Positions 37,861 to 52,000 of a stretch of DNA of 64,000 nucleotides are shown here, piece after piece (the stretch's first letter is position 1; each line of letters starts with the position of its first letter). The stretch lies in contig RQOL01000633.1 in assembly GCA_013076295.1 (NCBI GenBank), positions 59,803 through 123,802 on the forward strand, read 5' to 3'. Source of the stretch: Sanderia malayensis. Its lineage: Eukaryota > Cnidaria > Scyphozoa > Semaeostomeae > Pelagiidae. The notes under the pieces are model-generated. The model saw only the letters and a list, made by a program, of their open reading frames with translations, searched no databases and was not told where the DNA came from. The position numbers and the translations under genes are program-made.

Positions 37861-38205
37861 GAAACATAGACTGATAGGGAGCACTTCGCGCGCTGCATTC
37901 GCTTGTGCTCATGCCCCTTTTATCCCCATGTACAATGGGTTAGCTCACTGCGCTGGCTTATCTATCTATTATCAGGAAACATAGACTGATAGGGAGCACT
38001 TCGCGCGCTGCATTCGCTTGTGCTCATGCCCCTTTTATCCCCATGAACAATGGGTTAGCTCACTGCGCTCGCTTGTCTATCTATTATCAGGAAACATAGA
38101 CTGATAGGGAGCACTTCGTGCGCTGCATTCGCTTGTGCTCATGCCCCTTTTATCCCCATGTACAATGGGTTAGCTCACTGCGCACGCTTGTCTATCTATT
38201 ATCAA
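37861..38205 (+). repeat. Triplet of ACATAGACTG monomers (also 46868-47209, 56081-56425)
   Basis: Three successive monomers start at 37861, 37976 and 38091, all with GAAACATAGACTGATAGG and TTCGCTTGTGCTCATG. The middle one has CCCCATGAACAATGGG in all three locations. Near 23808 the same unit type occurs once. The triplet therefore formed before HOR-2 was copied and was carried along with it. Confidence 0.88.
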
Positions 38206-41200
38206 GAAACATTGACTGATAGGGCACACTTCCTGTGCTGCACTCGCTTATGCTCATGCCCCTTTCACCCCACATACAATGGGTGAGCCCGCTGCGCTCG
38301 CCTGTCTATCTATTATCAAGAAACATTGACTGATAGGGCGCCCTTCATGCGCTGCACTCGCTTACGCTCATGGGCCTTTCAACCACATGTACAATGGGTG
38401 AGCTGCCTGCGCTCGCCTTTCTGTCTATTATCAGGAAACATTGACTGATAGGGGGCCCTTCGTGCGCTGCACTCGCTTACGCTGATGCCCCTTTCAACCC
38501 CACGTACAATGGGTTAGATTGCTGCGCTCGCCTGTCTATCTCTTTTCAAGAATCATTGACTGACAGGGCGCCCTTCATGCGCTGCACTCGCTTACACTCA
38601 TGCACCTTTCAACCCCACGTACAATGGTTAGATCGCTGCGCTCTCCTGTCTATCTATTATCAAGAAACTTTGACTGATATGGCGCACTTTGTGCGCTGCA
38701 TTCAGTTACGCTCATGCCCCTTTCAACCCCATGTACAATGGATGAGCTCGCTGCGCTCGCCTGTCTATCTATTATCAGCAAACATTGACTGGTAGGGCTC
38801 ACTTCATGCGCTGCACTCACTTACGCTCATGCCCTTTCAACCCCACATACAATGGATGAGCTCGCTGCGTTCGCCTGTCTATCTATTATTAGGAAGCATT
38901 GACTGATAGGGCGCCCTTCGTGTGCTGCACTCACTTACGCTCATGCCCCTTTCAACCCCACGTACAATGAGTTAGATCGCTGCGCTCACCTGTCTATCCA
39001 TTACCAAGAAATATTGACTGGTAGGGCGCACTTCTTGCGCTGCACTCGCTTACGGTCATGCCCCTTTCAGCCCCACATACAATGGGTGAGCTCGCTGCGC
39101 TCGCCTGTCTATCTATTATCAGGAAACATTGGCTGATAGGGTGCATTTCCTGCGCTGCACTCGCTTACGCTCATGCCCTTTCAACCCCACGTACAATGGG
39201 TTAGATCGCTGCGCTCGCCTGTCTATCTTTTATCAAGAAGCATTGACTGGTACGGGCACTTCGTGCACTTTATTTGCTTACGCTCATGCCCCTTTCATCC
39301 CCATGTACAATGGGTGAGCTCGCCGCTTTTGCCTGTCTATCAATTATCAGCAAACATTGACTGATAGGGGGCCCTTTGTGCGCTGCACTCGCTTACCCTC
39401 ATGCCCCTTCCAACCCCACGTACAATTGGTTAGATCGCTGCGCTCGCCTGTCTATCTATTATCAAGAAACATTGACAGATAGGTTCACCTCGTGCACTTC
39501 GTTCGATTACGCTCATGCCCTTTCAACCCCATGTACAATGGGTTGGATCGCTGCGCTCGCCTGTCTATGTATTATCAAGAAACATTGACTGATAGGGCCA
39601 CTTCGTGTGCTGCATTCGCTTACGCTCATGCCCAGTTAAACCCCATGTACAATGGGATAGCTCGCTGTGCTCAGCCGTCTATCTATTATCAAGAAACATT
39701 GACTGGTAGGGCGCACTTCATGCGCTGCACACGCTTAAGCTCATGCCCCTTTCAACCCCACATACAATGAGTTAGATTGCGGCGCTCACCTGTCTATCCA
39801 TTATCAAGAAATATTGACTGGTAGGGCGCACTTCTTGCGCTGCACTCGCTTACGCTCATGCCCCTTTCAACCCCACGTACAATGGGTGAGCTCGCTGCGC
39901 TCGCCTGACTATCTATTATCAGGAAACATTGGCTGATAGGGTGCACTTCATGCGCTGCACTCGCTTACGCTCATGCCCCTTTCACCCCACGTACAATGAG
40001 TTAGATCGCTGCGCTCGCCTGTCTATCTTTTATCAAGAAACATTGACTGATACGGGCACTTCGTGCACTTTATTTGCTTACGCTCATGCCCCTTTCATCC
40101 CCATGTACAATGGGTTAGCTCACTGCGCTCGCTTGTCTATCTATTATAAAAAAAATTGACTGATAGGGCGCACTTTGTGCGCTGCACTCGCTTACGCTCA
40201 TGCCCCTTTCAACCTCACGTACAATGGATTGCATCGCTGCGCTCTCCTGTCTATCTATTATCAGGAAAAATTGACTGATAGGTCGCCTTTCGTGCGCTGC
40301 ACCCGCTTACACTCATGCCAGTTTCAACCCCACGTACAACCGTTTAGATCACTGCGCTCTCCTGTCTATCTATTATCAGGAAACATTGACTGATAGGTCG
40401 CCTTTCGTGCGCTGCACCCGCTTACACTCATGCCAGTTTCAACCCCACGTACAACGGTTTAGATCACTGCGCTCTCCTGTCTATCTATTATCAACAAGCT
40501 TTGACTGATAGGGCGCACTTCGTGCGCTGCACTCACTTATGCTCATGCCCCTTTCCACCCCACGTACAATCGGTTGGATCACTGCGCTTGCCTGTTTATC
40601 TTTTATGAAGAAACATCGACCGATAGGGCGCCCTTCGAGCGCTGCACTCGCTTACGCTCATGCCCCTTTCAACCCCACGTAGAATGGATTAGATCGCTGC
40701 GCTCTCCTGTCTATCTATTATCAAGAAACTTTGACTGATATGGCGCACTTTGTGCGCTGCATTCGGTTACGCTCATGCTCCTTTGAACCCCATGTACAAT
40801 GGGATAGCTAGTTGCACTCGCCTGTCAATCTATTATCAAGAAACATTGACTGGAAGGGCGCACTTGATGCGCTGCACTCGCTTACGCTCATGCCCCTTTG
40901 AACCCCACATACAATGGATGAGCTCGCTGCGCTCGCCTGTCTATCTATTATTAGGAAACATTGACTGATAGGGCGCCCTTCGTGCGCTGCACTCGCTTAC
41001 GCTCATGCCTCTTTCAACCCCACGTACAATGGGTTAGATCACTGCGCTTGCCTGTCTATCTATTATCAAAAAGCATTGCCTGATAGGGGCACTTCGTGCA
41101 CTGTATTCGCTTACGCTCATGCCCGTTTCAACCCCATGTACAATGGGTGAGCTTGCTGCGCTCGCCTTTTTATCTATTATCAGGAAACATTGACTGATAG

Positions 41201-44200
41201 GGAGCACTTCGCATGCTGCATTCGCTTGTGTTCATGCCCCTTTTATCCCCACGTACAATGCATGAGCTCGCTGCGCTCGCCTGTCTATCTACTATCAGGA
41301 AACATTGACTGATAGGGGCCCTTTGTGCGCTGCACTCGCTTACGCTCATGCCCCTTTCAACCCCAGGTACAATGCGTTACATCGCTCTGCTCGCCTGTCT
41401 ATCCGTTATCAAGAAACATTGACTGATAGGGCGCACTTCGTGCACTGCCCTCGCTTACGCTCATGCCCCTTTCAATCCCATGTACAATGGGTGAGCTCGC
41501 CGCTTTTGCCTGTCTATCAATTATCAGCAAACATTGACTGATAGGGGGCCCTTTGTGCGCTGCACTCGCTTACCCTCATGCCCCTTCCAACCCCACGTAC
41601 AATTGGTTAGATCGCTGCGCTCGCCTGTCTATCTATTATCAAGAAACATTGACAGATAGGTTCACCTCGTGCACTTCGTTCGATTACGCTCATGCCCCTT
41701 TCAACCCCATGTACAATGGGTTGGATCGCTGCGCTCGCCTGTCTATGTATTATCAAGAAACATTGACTGATAGGGCCACTTCGTGTGCTGCATTCGCTTA
41801 CGCTCATGCCCAGTTAAACCCCATGTACAATGGGATAGCTCGCTGTGCTCAGCCGTCTATCTATTATCAAGAAACATTGACTGGTAGGGCGCACTTCATG
41901 CGCTGCACACGCTTAAGCTCATGCCCCTTTCAACCCCACATACAATGAGTTAGATTGCGGCGCTCACCTGTCTATCCATTATCAAGAAATATTGACTGGT
42001 AGGGCGCACTTCTTGCGCTGCACTCGCTTACGCTCATGCCCCTTTCAACCCACGTACAATGAGTTAGATCGCTGCGCTCGCCTGTCTATCTTTTATCAAG
42101 AAACATTGACTGATACGGGCACTTCGTGCACTTTATTTGCTTACGCTCGTGCCCCTTTCAACCCCACGTACAATGGGTGAGCTCGCTGCGCTCGCCTGAC
42201 TATCTATTATCAAGAAACATTGACTGATAGGGGCACTTCGTGCGCTTCATTCATTTACGCTCATGCCCCTTTCAACCCCATGTACAATGGATGAGCTCGC
42301 TGCGCTCGCCTGTCTATCTATTATCAGCAAACATTGACTGGTAGGGCTCACTTCATGCGCTGCACTCGCTTACGCTCATGCCCTTTCAACCCCACATACA
42401 ATGGATGAGCTCGCTGCGTTCGCCTGTCTATCTATTATTAGGAAGCATTGACTGATAGGGCGCCCTTCGTGCGCTGCACTCACTTACGCTCATGCCCCTT
42501 TCAACCCACGTACAATGAGTTAGATCGCTGCGCTCACCTGTCTATCCATTATCAAGAATATTGACTGGTAGGGCGCACTTCTTGCGCTGCACTCGCTTAC
42601 GCTCATGCCCCTTTCAGCCCACGTACAATGGGTGAGCTCGCTGCGCTCGTCTGTCTATCTATTATCAGGAAACATTGCCTGATAGGGTGCATTTCCTGCG
42701 CTGCACTCGCTTACGCTCATGCCCCTTTCAACCCCACGTACAATGGGTTAGATCACTGCGCTCTCCTGTCTATCTTTTATCAAGAAACATTGACTGGTAC
42801 GGGCACTTCGTGCACTTTATTTGCTTACGCTCATGCCCTTTCATCCCCATGTACAATGGGTTAGCTCACTGCGCTCGCCTGTCTATCTATTATAAAAAAA
42901 TTGACTGATAGGGCGCACTTTGTGCGCTGCACTCGCTTACGCTCATGCCCTTTTTAACCCCACGTACAATGGGTTAGATCACTGTGCCCGCCTGTCTACC
43001 TATTATCAAGAAACATGGACTGATAGGGCGCCCTTCATGTGCTGCACTCGTATACGCTCATGCCCCTTTCAACCCCATGTACAATGGGATAGCTAGGGTA
43101 CTGGTAGGGCGCACTTCATGCGCTCCACTCGCTTACGCTCATGCCCCTTTCAACCCCATGTACAATGCATGAGCTCGCTGCGCTCGCCTGTCTATCTACT
43201 ATCAGGAAACATTGACTGATAGGGGCCCTTTGTCCGCTGCACTCGCTTATGCTCATGCCCCTTTCAACCCCAGGTACAATGAGTTACATCGCTGTGCTCG
43301 CCTGTCTATCCCTTATCAAGAAACATTGACTGATAGGGCACACTTCGTGCACTGCCCTCGCTTACGCTCATGCCCCTTTCAATCCCATGTACAATGGATG
43401 AGCTCGCCGCTTTTGCCTGTCTATCAATTATCAGCAAACATTGACTGATAGGGGGCCCTTTGTGCGCTGCACTCGCTTACCCTCATGCCCCTTCCAACCC
43501 CACGTACAATTGGTTAGATCGCTGCACTCGCCTGTCTATCTATTATCAAGAAACATTGACAGATAGGTTCACCTCGTGCACTTCGTTCGATTACGCTCAT
43601 GCCCCTTTCAACCCCATGTACAATGGGATAGGTCGCTGCCTTGCCTGTCTATCTATTATCAAGAAACATTGACTGATAAGGCGCACTTCATGCGCTGCAC
43701 TCACTTATGCTCATGCCCCTTCAACCCCACGTACAATGGGTTGGATCGCTGCGCTCGCCTGTCTATGTATTATCAAGAAACATTGACTGATAGGGCCACT
43801 TCGTGTGCTGCATTCCCTTACGCTCATGCCCAGTTAAACCCCATGTACAATGGGATAGCTCGCTGCGCTCAGCCGTCTATCTATTATCAGAAACATTGAC
43901 TGGTAGGGCCCACTTCATGCGCTGCACACGCTTAAGCTCATGCCCCTTTCAACCCCACATACAATGGATGAGCTCGCAGCGTTCACCTGTCTATCCATTA
44001 ACAAGAAACATTGACTGATAGGGCGCCCTTTGTGCGCTGCACTCGCTTACCCTCATGCCCCTTTCAACCCCACGTACAATGGGTTAGATTGCTGCGCTCG
44101 CCTGTCTATCTATTATCAAGAACCATTGACTGATAGGGGCACTTCGTGCGCTGCACTCGCTTACGCTGATGCCCCTTTCAAACCCACATACAATGGGTTA

Positions 44201-44649
44201 GATTGCTGCGCGCGCCTGTCTATCTCTTTTCAAGAATCATTGACTGACAGGGCGCCCTTCATGCGCTGCACTCGCTTACACTCATGCACCTTTCAACCCC
44301 ACGTACAATGGGTTAGATCGCTGCGCTCTCCTGTCTATCTATTATCAAGAAACATTGACTGATAGGGGCACTTCGTGCACTTCATTCATTTACGCTCATG
44401 CCCCGTTCAACCCCATGTACAATGGATGAGCTCGCTGCGCTCGCCTGTCTATCTATTATCAGCAAACATTGACTGGTAGGGCTCACTTCATGCGCTGCAC
44501 TCGCTTACGCTCATGCCCCTTTCAACCCCACATACAATGGATGAGCTCGCTGCGTTCGCCTGTCTATCTATTATTAGGAAGCATTGACTGATAGGGCGCC
44601 CTTCGTGTGCTGCACTCACTTACGCTCATGCCCCTTTCAACCCCACGTA

Positions 44650-46032
44650 GAATGGATTAGATCGCTGCGCTCTCCTGTCTATCTATTATCAAGAAACTTT
44701 GACTGATATGGCGCACTTTGTGCGCTGCATTCGGTTACGCTCATGCTCCTTTGAACCCCATGTACAATGGGATAGCTAGTTGCACTCGCCTGTCAATCTA
44801 TTATCAAGAAACATTGACTGGAAGGGCGCACTTGATGCGCTGCACTCGCTTACGCTCATGCCCCTTTGAACCCCACATACAATGGATGAGCTCGCTGCGC
44901 TCGCCTGTCTATCTATTATTAGGAAACATTGACTGATAGGGCGCCCTTCGTGCGCTGCACTCGCTTACGCTCATGCCTCTTTCAACCCCACGTACAATGG
45001 GTTAGATCACTGCGCTTGCCTGTCTATCTATTATCAAAAAGCATTGCCTGATAGGGGCACTTCGTGCACTGTATTCGCTTACGCTCATGCCCGTTTCAAC
45101 CCCATGTACAATGGGTGAGCTTGCTGCGCTCGCCTTTTTATCTATTATCAGGAAACATTGACTGATAGGGAGCACTTCGCATGCTGCATTCGCTTGTGTT
45201 CATGCCCCTTTTATCCCCACGTACAATGCATGAGCTCGCTGCGCTCGCCTGTCTATCTACTATCAGGAAACATTGACTGATAGGGGCCCTTTGTGCGCTG
45301 CACTCGCTTACGCTCATGCCCCTTTCAACCCCAGGTACAATGCGTTACATCGCTCTGCTCGCCTGTCTATCCGTTATCAAGAAACATTGACTGATAGGGC
45401 GCACTTCGTGCACTGCCCTCGCTTACGCTCATGCCCCTTTCAATCCCATGTACAATGGGTGAGCTCGCCGCTTTTGCCTGTCTATCAATTATCAGCAAAC
45501 ATTGACTGATAGGGGGCCCTTTGTGCGCTGCACTCGCTTACCCTCATGCCCCTTCCAACCCCACGTACAATTGGTTAGATCGCTGCGCTCGCCTGTCTAT
45601 CTATTATCAAGAAACATTGACAGATAGGTTCACCTCGTGCACTTCGTTCGATTACGCTCATGCCCCTTTCAACCCCATGTACAATGGGTTGGATCGCTGC
45701 GCTCGCCTGTCTATGTATTATCAAGAAACATTGACTGATAGGGCCACTTCGTGTGCTGCATTCGCTTACGCTCATGCCCAGTTAAACCCCATGTACAATG
45801 GGATAGCTCGCTGTGCTCAGCCGTCTATCTATTATCAAGAAACATTGACTGGTAGGGCGCACTTCATGCGCTGCACACGCTTAAGCTCATGCCCCTTTCA
45901 ACCCCACATACAATGAGTTAGATTGCGGCGCTCACCTGTCTATCCATTATCAAGAAATATTGACTGGTAGGGCGCACTTCTTGCGCTGCACTCGCTTACG
46001 CTCATGCCCCTTTCAACCCCACGTACAATGAG
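44650..46032 (+). repeat. Nested 1.38 kb duplicate of 40682-42064 inside HOR-2
   Basis: From about 44650 the sequence leaves the order seen at 53666 onward and follows 40682 onward at an offset of 3968. The match includes the GGAAGGGCGCACTTGATGCG, GTATTCGC and CTCGCCTTTTTATC units. Near 46032 it jumps back to the HOR-2 start unit (37023). The second HOR-2 copy has only the primary version (about 49690-51070). The segment therefore looks like the bridge made when two out-of-step arrays recombined. Confidence 0.82.
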
Positions 46033-49000
46033 TTAGATCGCTGCGCTCGCCTGTCTATCTATTATCAAGAAACATTGACAGATAGGTCCACCTCGTGCAC
46101 TTCGTTCGATTACGCTCATGCCCCTTTCAACCCCATGTACAATGGGATAGGTCGCTGCCCTTGCCTGTCTATCTATTATCAAGAAACATTGACTGATAAG
46201 GCGCACTTCATGCGCTGCATTCACTTATGCTCATGCCCCTTTCAACCCCACGTACAATGGGTTGGATCGCTGCGCTCGCCTGTCTATGTATTATCAAGAA
46301 ACATTGACTGATAGGGCCACTTCGTGTGCTGCATTCGCTTACGCTCATGCCCAGTTAAACCCCATGTACAATGGGATAGCTCGCTGCGCTCAGCCGTCTA
46401 TCTATTATCAAGAAACATTGACTGGTAGGGCGCACTTCATGCGCTGCACACGCTTAAGCTCATGCCCTTTCAACCCCACATACAATGAGTTAGATTGCGG
46501 CGCTCACCTGTCTATCCATTATCAAGAAATATTGACTGGTAGGGCGCACTTCTTGCGCTGCACTCGCTTACGCTCATGCCCTTTCAACCCCACGTACAAT
46601 GGTGAGCTCGCTGCGCTCGCCTGTCTATCTATTATCAGGAAACATTGGCTGATAGGGTGCACTTCATGCGCTGCACTCGCTTACGCTCATGCCCCTTTCA
46701 ACCCCACGTACAATGGGTTAGATCGCTGCGCTCGCCTGTCTATCTATTATCAAGAAACATTGACTGGCAGGGCGCACTTCATGCGCTGCACTCGCTTACG
46801 CTCATGCCCTTGCAACACCACGTACAATGGGTTAGATCGCTGCGCTCGCTTATCTATCTATTATCAGGAAACATAGACTGATAGGGAGCACTTCGCGCGC
46901 TGCATTCGCTTGTGCTCATGCCCCTTTTATCCCCATGTACAATGGGTTAGCTCACTGCGCTGGCTTATCTATCTATTATCAGGAACATAGACTGATAGGA
47001 GACTTCGCGCGCTGCATTCGCTTGTGCTCATGCCCCTTTTATCCCCATGAACAATGGGTTAGCTCACTGCGCTCGCTTGTCTATCTATTATCAGGAAACA
47101 TAGACTGATAGGGAGCACTTCGCGCGCTGCATTCGCTTGTGCTCATGCCCCTTTTATCCCCATGTACAATGGGTTAGCTCACTGCGCTCGCTTGTCTATC
47201 TATTATCAAGAAACATTGACTGATAGGGCACACTTCCTGTGCTGCACTCGCTTATGCTCATGCCCCTTTCAACCCCACATACAATGGGTGAGCCCGCTGC
47301 GCTCGCCTGTCTATCTATTATCAAGAAACATTGACTGATAGGGCGCCCTTCATGCGCTGCACTCGCTTACGCTCATGGGCCTTTCAACCACATGTACAAT
47401 GGGTGAGCTGCCTGCGCTCGCCTTTCTGTCTATTATCAGGAAACATTGACTGATAGGGGGCCCTTCGTGCGCTGCACTCGCTTACGCTGATGCCCCTTTC
47501 AACCCCACGTACAATGGGTTAGATTGCTGCGCTCGCCTGTCTATCTCTTTTCAAGAATCATTGACTGACAGGGCGCCCTTCATGCGCTGCACTCGCTTAC
47601 ACTCATGCACCTTTCAACCCCACGTACAATGGGTTAGATCGCTGCGCTCTCCTGTCTATCTATTATCAAGAAACATTGACTGATAGGGGCACTTCGTGCG
47701 CTTCATTCATTTACGCTCATGCCCCTTTCAACCCCATGTACAATGGATGAGCTCGCTGCGCTCGCCTGTCTATCTATTATCAGCAACATTGACTGGTAGG
47801 GCTCACTTCATGCGCTGCACTCACTTACGCTCATGCCCCTTTCAACCCCACATACAATGGATGAGCTCGCTGCGTTCGCCTGTCTATCTATTATTAGGAA
47901 GCATTGACTGATAGGGCGCCCTTCGTGTGCTGCACTCACTTACGCTCATGCCCCTTTCAACCCCACGTACAATGAGTTAGATCGCTGCGCTCACCTGTCT
48001 ATCCATTACCAAGAAATATTGACTGGTAGGGCGCACTTCTTGCGCTGCACTCGCTTACGCTCATGCCCCTTTCAGCCCCACATACAATGGGTGAGCTCGC
48101 TGCGCTCGCCTGTCTATCTATTATCAGGAAACATTGGCTGATAGGGTGCATTTCCTGCGCTGCACTCGCTTACGCTCATGCCCCTTTCAACCCCACGTAC
48201 AATGGGTTAGATCGCTGCGCTCGCCTGTCTATCTTTTATCAAGAAGCATTGACTGGTACGGGCACTTCGTGCACTTTATTTGCTTACGCTCATGCCCCTT
48301 TCATCCCCATGTACAATGGGTGAGCTCGCCGCTTTTGCCTGTCTATCAATTATCAGCAAACATTGACTGATAGGGGGCCCTTTGTGCGCTGCACTCGCTT
48401 ACCCTCATGCCCCTTCCAACCCCACGTACAATTGGTTAGATCGCTGCGCTCGCCTGTCTATCTATTATCAAGAAACATTGACAGATAGGTTCACCTCGTG
48501 CACTTCGTTCGATTACGCTCATGCCCCTTTCAACCCCATGTACAATGGGTTGGATCGCTGCGCTCGCCTGTCTATGTATTATCAAGAAACATTGACTGAT
48601 AGGGCCACTTCGTGTGCTGCATTCGCTTACGCTCATGCCCAGTTAAACCCCATGTACAATGGGATAGCTCGCTGTGCTCAGCCGTCTATCTATTATCAAG
48701 AAACATTGACTGGTAGGGCGCACTTCATGCGCTGCACACGCTTAAGCTCATGCCCCTTTCAACCCCACATACAATGAGTTAGATTGCGGCGCTCACCTGT
48801 CTATCCATTATCAAGAAATATTGACTGGTAGGGCGCACTTCTTGCGCTGCACTCGCTTACGCTCATGCCCCTTTCAACCCCACGTACAATGGGTGAGCTC
48901 GCTGCGCTCGCCTGACTATCTATTATCAGGAAACATTGGCTGATAGGGTGCACTTCATGCGCTGCACTCGCTTACGCTCATGCCCCTTTCAACCCCACGT

Positions 49001-52000
49001 ACAATGAGTTAGATCGCTGCGCTCGCCTGTCTATCTTTTATCAAGAAACATTGACTGATACGGGCACTTCGTGCACTTTATTTGCTTACGCTCATGCCCC
49101 TTTCATCCCCATGTACAATGGGTTAGCTCACTGCGCTCGCTTGTCTATCTATTATAAAAAAAATTGACTGATAGGGCGCACTTTGTGCGCTGCACTCGCT
49201 TACGCTCATGCCCCTTTCAACCTCACGTACAATGGATTGCATCGCTGCGCTCTCCTGTCTATCTATTATCAGGAAAAATTGACTGATAGGTCGCCTTTCG
49301 TGCGCTGCACCCGCTTACACTCATGCCAGTTTCAACCCCACGTACAACCGTTTAGATCACTGCGCTCTCCTGTCTATCTATTATCAGGAAACATTGACTG
49401 ATAGGTCGCCTTTCGTGCGCTGCACCCGCTTACACTCATGCCAGTTTCAACCCCACGTACAACGGTTTAGATCACTGCGCTCTCCTGTCTATCTATTATC
49501 AACAAGCTTTGACTGATAGGGCGCACTTCGTGCGCTGCACTCACTTATGCTCATGCCCCTTTCCACCCCACGTACAATCGGTTGGATCACTGCGCTTGCC
49601 TGTTTATCTTTTATGAAGAAACATCGACCGATAGGGCGCCCTTCGAGCGCTGCACTCGCTTACGCTCATGCCCCTTTCAACCCCACGTAGAATGGATTAG
49701 ATCGCTGCGCTCTCCTGTCTATCTATTATCAAGAAACTTTGACTGATATGGCGCACTTTGTGCGCTGCATTCGGTTACGCTCATGCTCCTTTGAACCCCA
49801 TGTACAATGGGATAGCTAGTTGCACTCGCCTGTCAATCTATTATCAAGAAACATTGACTGGAAGGGCGCACTTGATGCGCTGCACTCGCTTACGCTCATG
49901 CCCCTTTGAACCCCACATACAATGGATGAGCTCGCTGCGCTCGCCTGTCTATCTATTATTAGGAAACATTGACTGATAGGGCGCCCTTCGTGCGCTGCAC
50001 TCGCTTACGCTCATGCCTCTTTCAACCCCACGTACAATGGGTTAGATCACTGCGCTTGCCTGTCTATCTATTATCAAAAAGCATTGCCTGATAGGGGCAC
50101 TTCGTGCACTGTATTCGCTTACGCTCATGCCCGTTTCAACCCCATGTACAATGGGTGAGCTTGCTGCGCTCGCCTTTTTATCTATTATCAGGAAACATTG
50201 ACTGATAGGGAGCACTTCGCATGCTGCATTCGCTTGTGTTCATGCCCCTTTTATCCCCACGTACCAATGCATGAGCTCGCTGCGCTCGCCTGTCTATCTA
50301 CTATCAGGAAACATTGACTGATAGGGGCCCTTTGTGCGCTGCACTCGCTTACGCTCATGCCCTTTCAACCCCAGGTACAATGCGTTACATCGCTCTGCTC
50401 GCCTGTCTATCCGTTATCAAGAAACATTGACTGATAGGGCGCACTTCGTGCACTGCCCTCGCTTACGCTCATGCCCCTTTCAATCCCATGTACAATGGGT
50501 GAGCTCGCCGCTTTTGCCTGTCTATCAATTATCAGCAAACATTGACTGATAGGGGGCCCTTTGTGCGCTGCACTCGCTTACCCTCATGCCCCTTCCAACC
50601 CCACGTACAATTGGTTAGATCGCTGCGCTCGCCTGTCTATCTATTATCAAGAAACATTGACAGATAGGTTCACCTCGTGCACTTCGTTCGATTACGCTCA
50701 TGCCCCTTTCAACCCCATGTACAATGGGTTGGATCGCTGCGCTCGCCTGTCTATGTATTATCAAGAAACATTGACTGATAGGGCCACTTCGTGTGCTGCA
50801 TTCGCTTACGCTCATGCCCAGTTAAACCCCATGTACAATGGGATAGCTCGCTGTGCTCAGCCGTCTATCTATTATCAAGAAACATTGACTGGTAGGGCGC
50901 ACTTCATGCGCTGCACACGCTTAAGCTCATGCCCCTTTCAACCCCACATACAATGAGTTAGATTGCGGCGCTCACCTGTCTATCCATTATCAAGAAATAT
51001 TGACTGGTAGGGCGCACTTCTTGCGCTGCACTCGCTTACGCTCATGCCCCTTTCAACCCCACGTACAATGAGTTAGATCGCTGCGCTCGCCTGTCTATCT
51101 TTTATCAAGAAACATTGACTGATACGGGCACTTCGTGCACTTTATTTGCTTACGCTCGTGCCCCTTTCAACCCCACGTACAATGGGTGAGCTCGCTGCGC
51201 TCGCCTGACTATCTATTATCAAGAAACATTGACTGATAGGGGCACTTCGTGCGCTTCATTCATTTACGCTCATGCCCCTTTCAACCCCATGTACAATGGA
51301 TGAGCTCGCTGCGCTCGCCTGTCTATCTATTATCAGCAAACATTGACTGGTAGGGCTCACTTCATGCGCTGCACTCGCTTACGCTCATGCCCCTTTCAAC
51401 CCCACATACAATGGATGAGCTCGCTGCGTTCGCCTGTCTATCTATTATTAGGAAGCATTGACTGATAGGGCGCCCTTCGTGCGCTGCACTCACTTACGCT
51501 CATGCCCCTTTCAACCCCACGTACAATGAGTTAGATCGCTGCGCTCACCTGTCTATCCATTATCAAGAAATATTGACTGGTAGGGCGCACTTCTTGCGCT
51601 GCACTCGCTTACGCTCATGCCCCTTTCAGCCCCACGTACAATGGGTGAGCTCGCTGCGCTCGTCTGTCTATCTATTATCAGGAAACATTGCCTGATAGGG
51701 TGCATTTCCTGCGCTGCACTCGCTTACGCTCATGCCCCTTTCAACCCCACGTACAATGGGTTAGATCACTGCGCTCTCCTGTCTATCTTTTATCAAGAAA
51801 CATTGACTGGTACGGGCACTTCGTGCACTTTATTTGCTTACGCTCATGCCCCTTTCATCCCCATGTACAATGGGTTAGCTCACTGCGCTCGCCTGTCTAT
51901 CTATTATAAAAAAAATTGACTGATAGGGCGCACTTTGTGCGCTGCACTCGCTTACGCTCATGCCCTTTTTAACCCCACGTACAATGGGTTAGATCACTGT

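Larger units (their letters stand above)
37023..46032 (+). repeat. HOR-2 copy 1 (9,010 bp, about 79 monomers)
   Basis: This segment is repeated in tandem from 46033, in the same monomer order, at an offset of 9005-9010 that rises to 9017 near the end of the shared part. Marker units include the GATAGGTCCACC monomer at the start, a triplet of ACATAGACTG monomers (37861-38205), GAAAAATTGACTG units and an 81 bp truncated unit near 43091. Its last 1.38 kb (44650-46032) is an extra copy of 40682-42064. Single-base losses in this copy at about 42.0-43.9 kb explain most of the offset drift. Confidence 0.85.
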
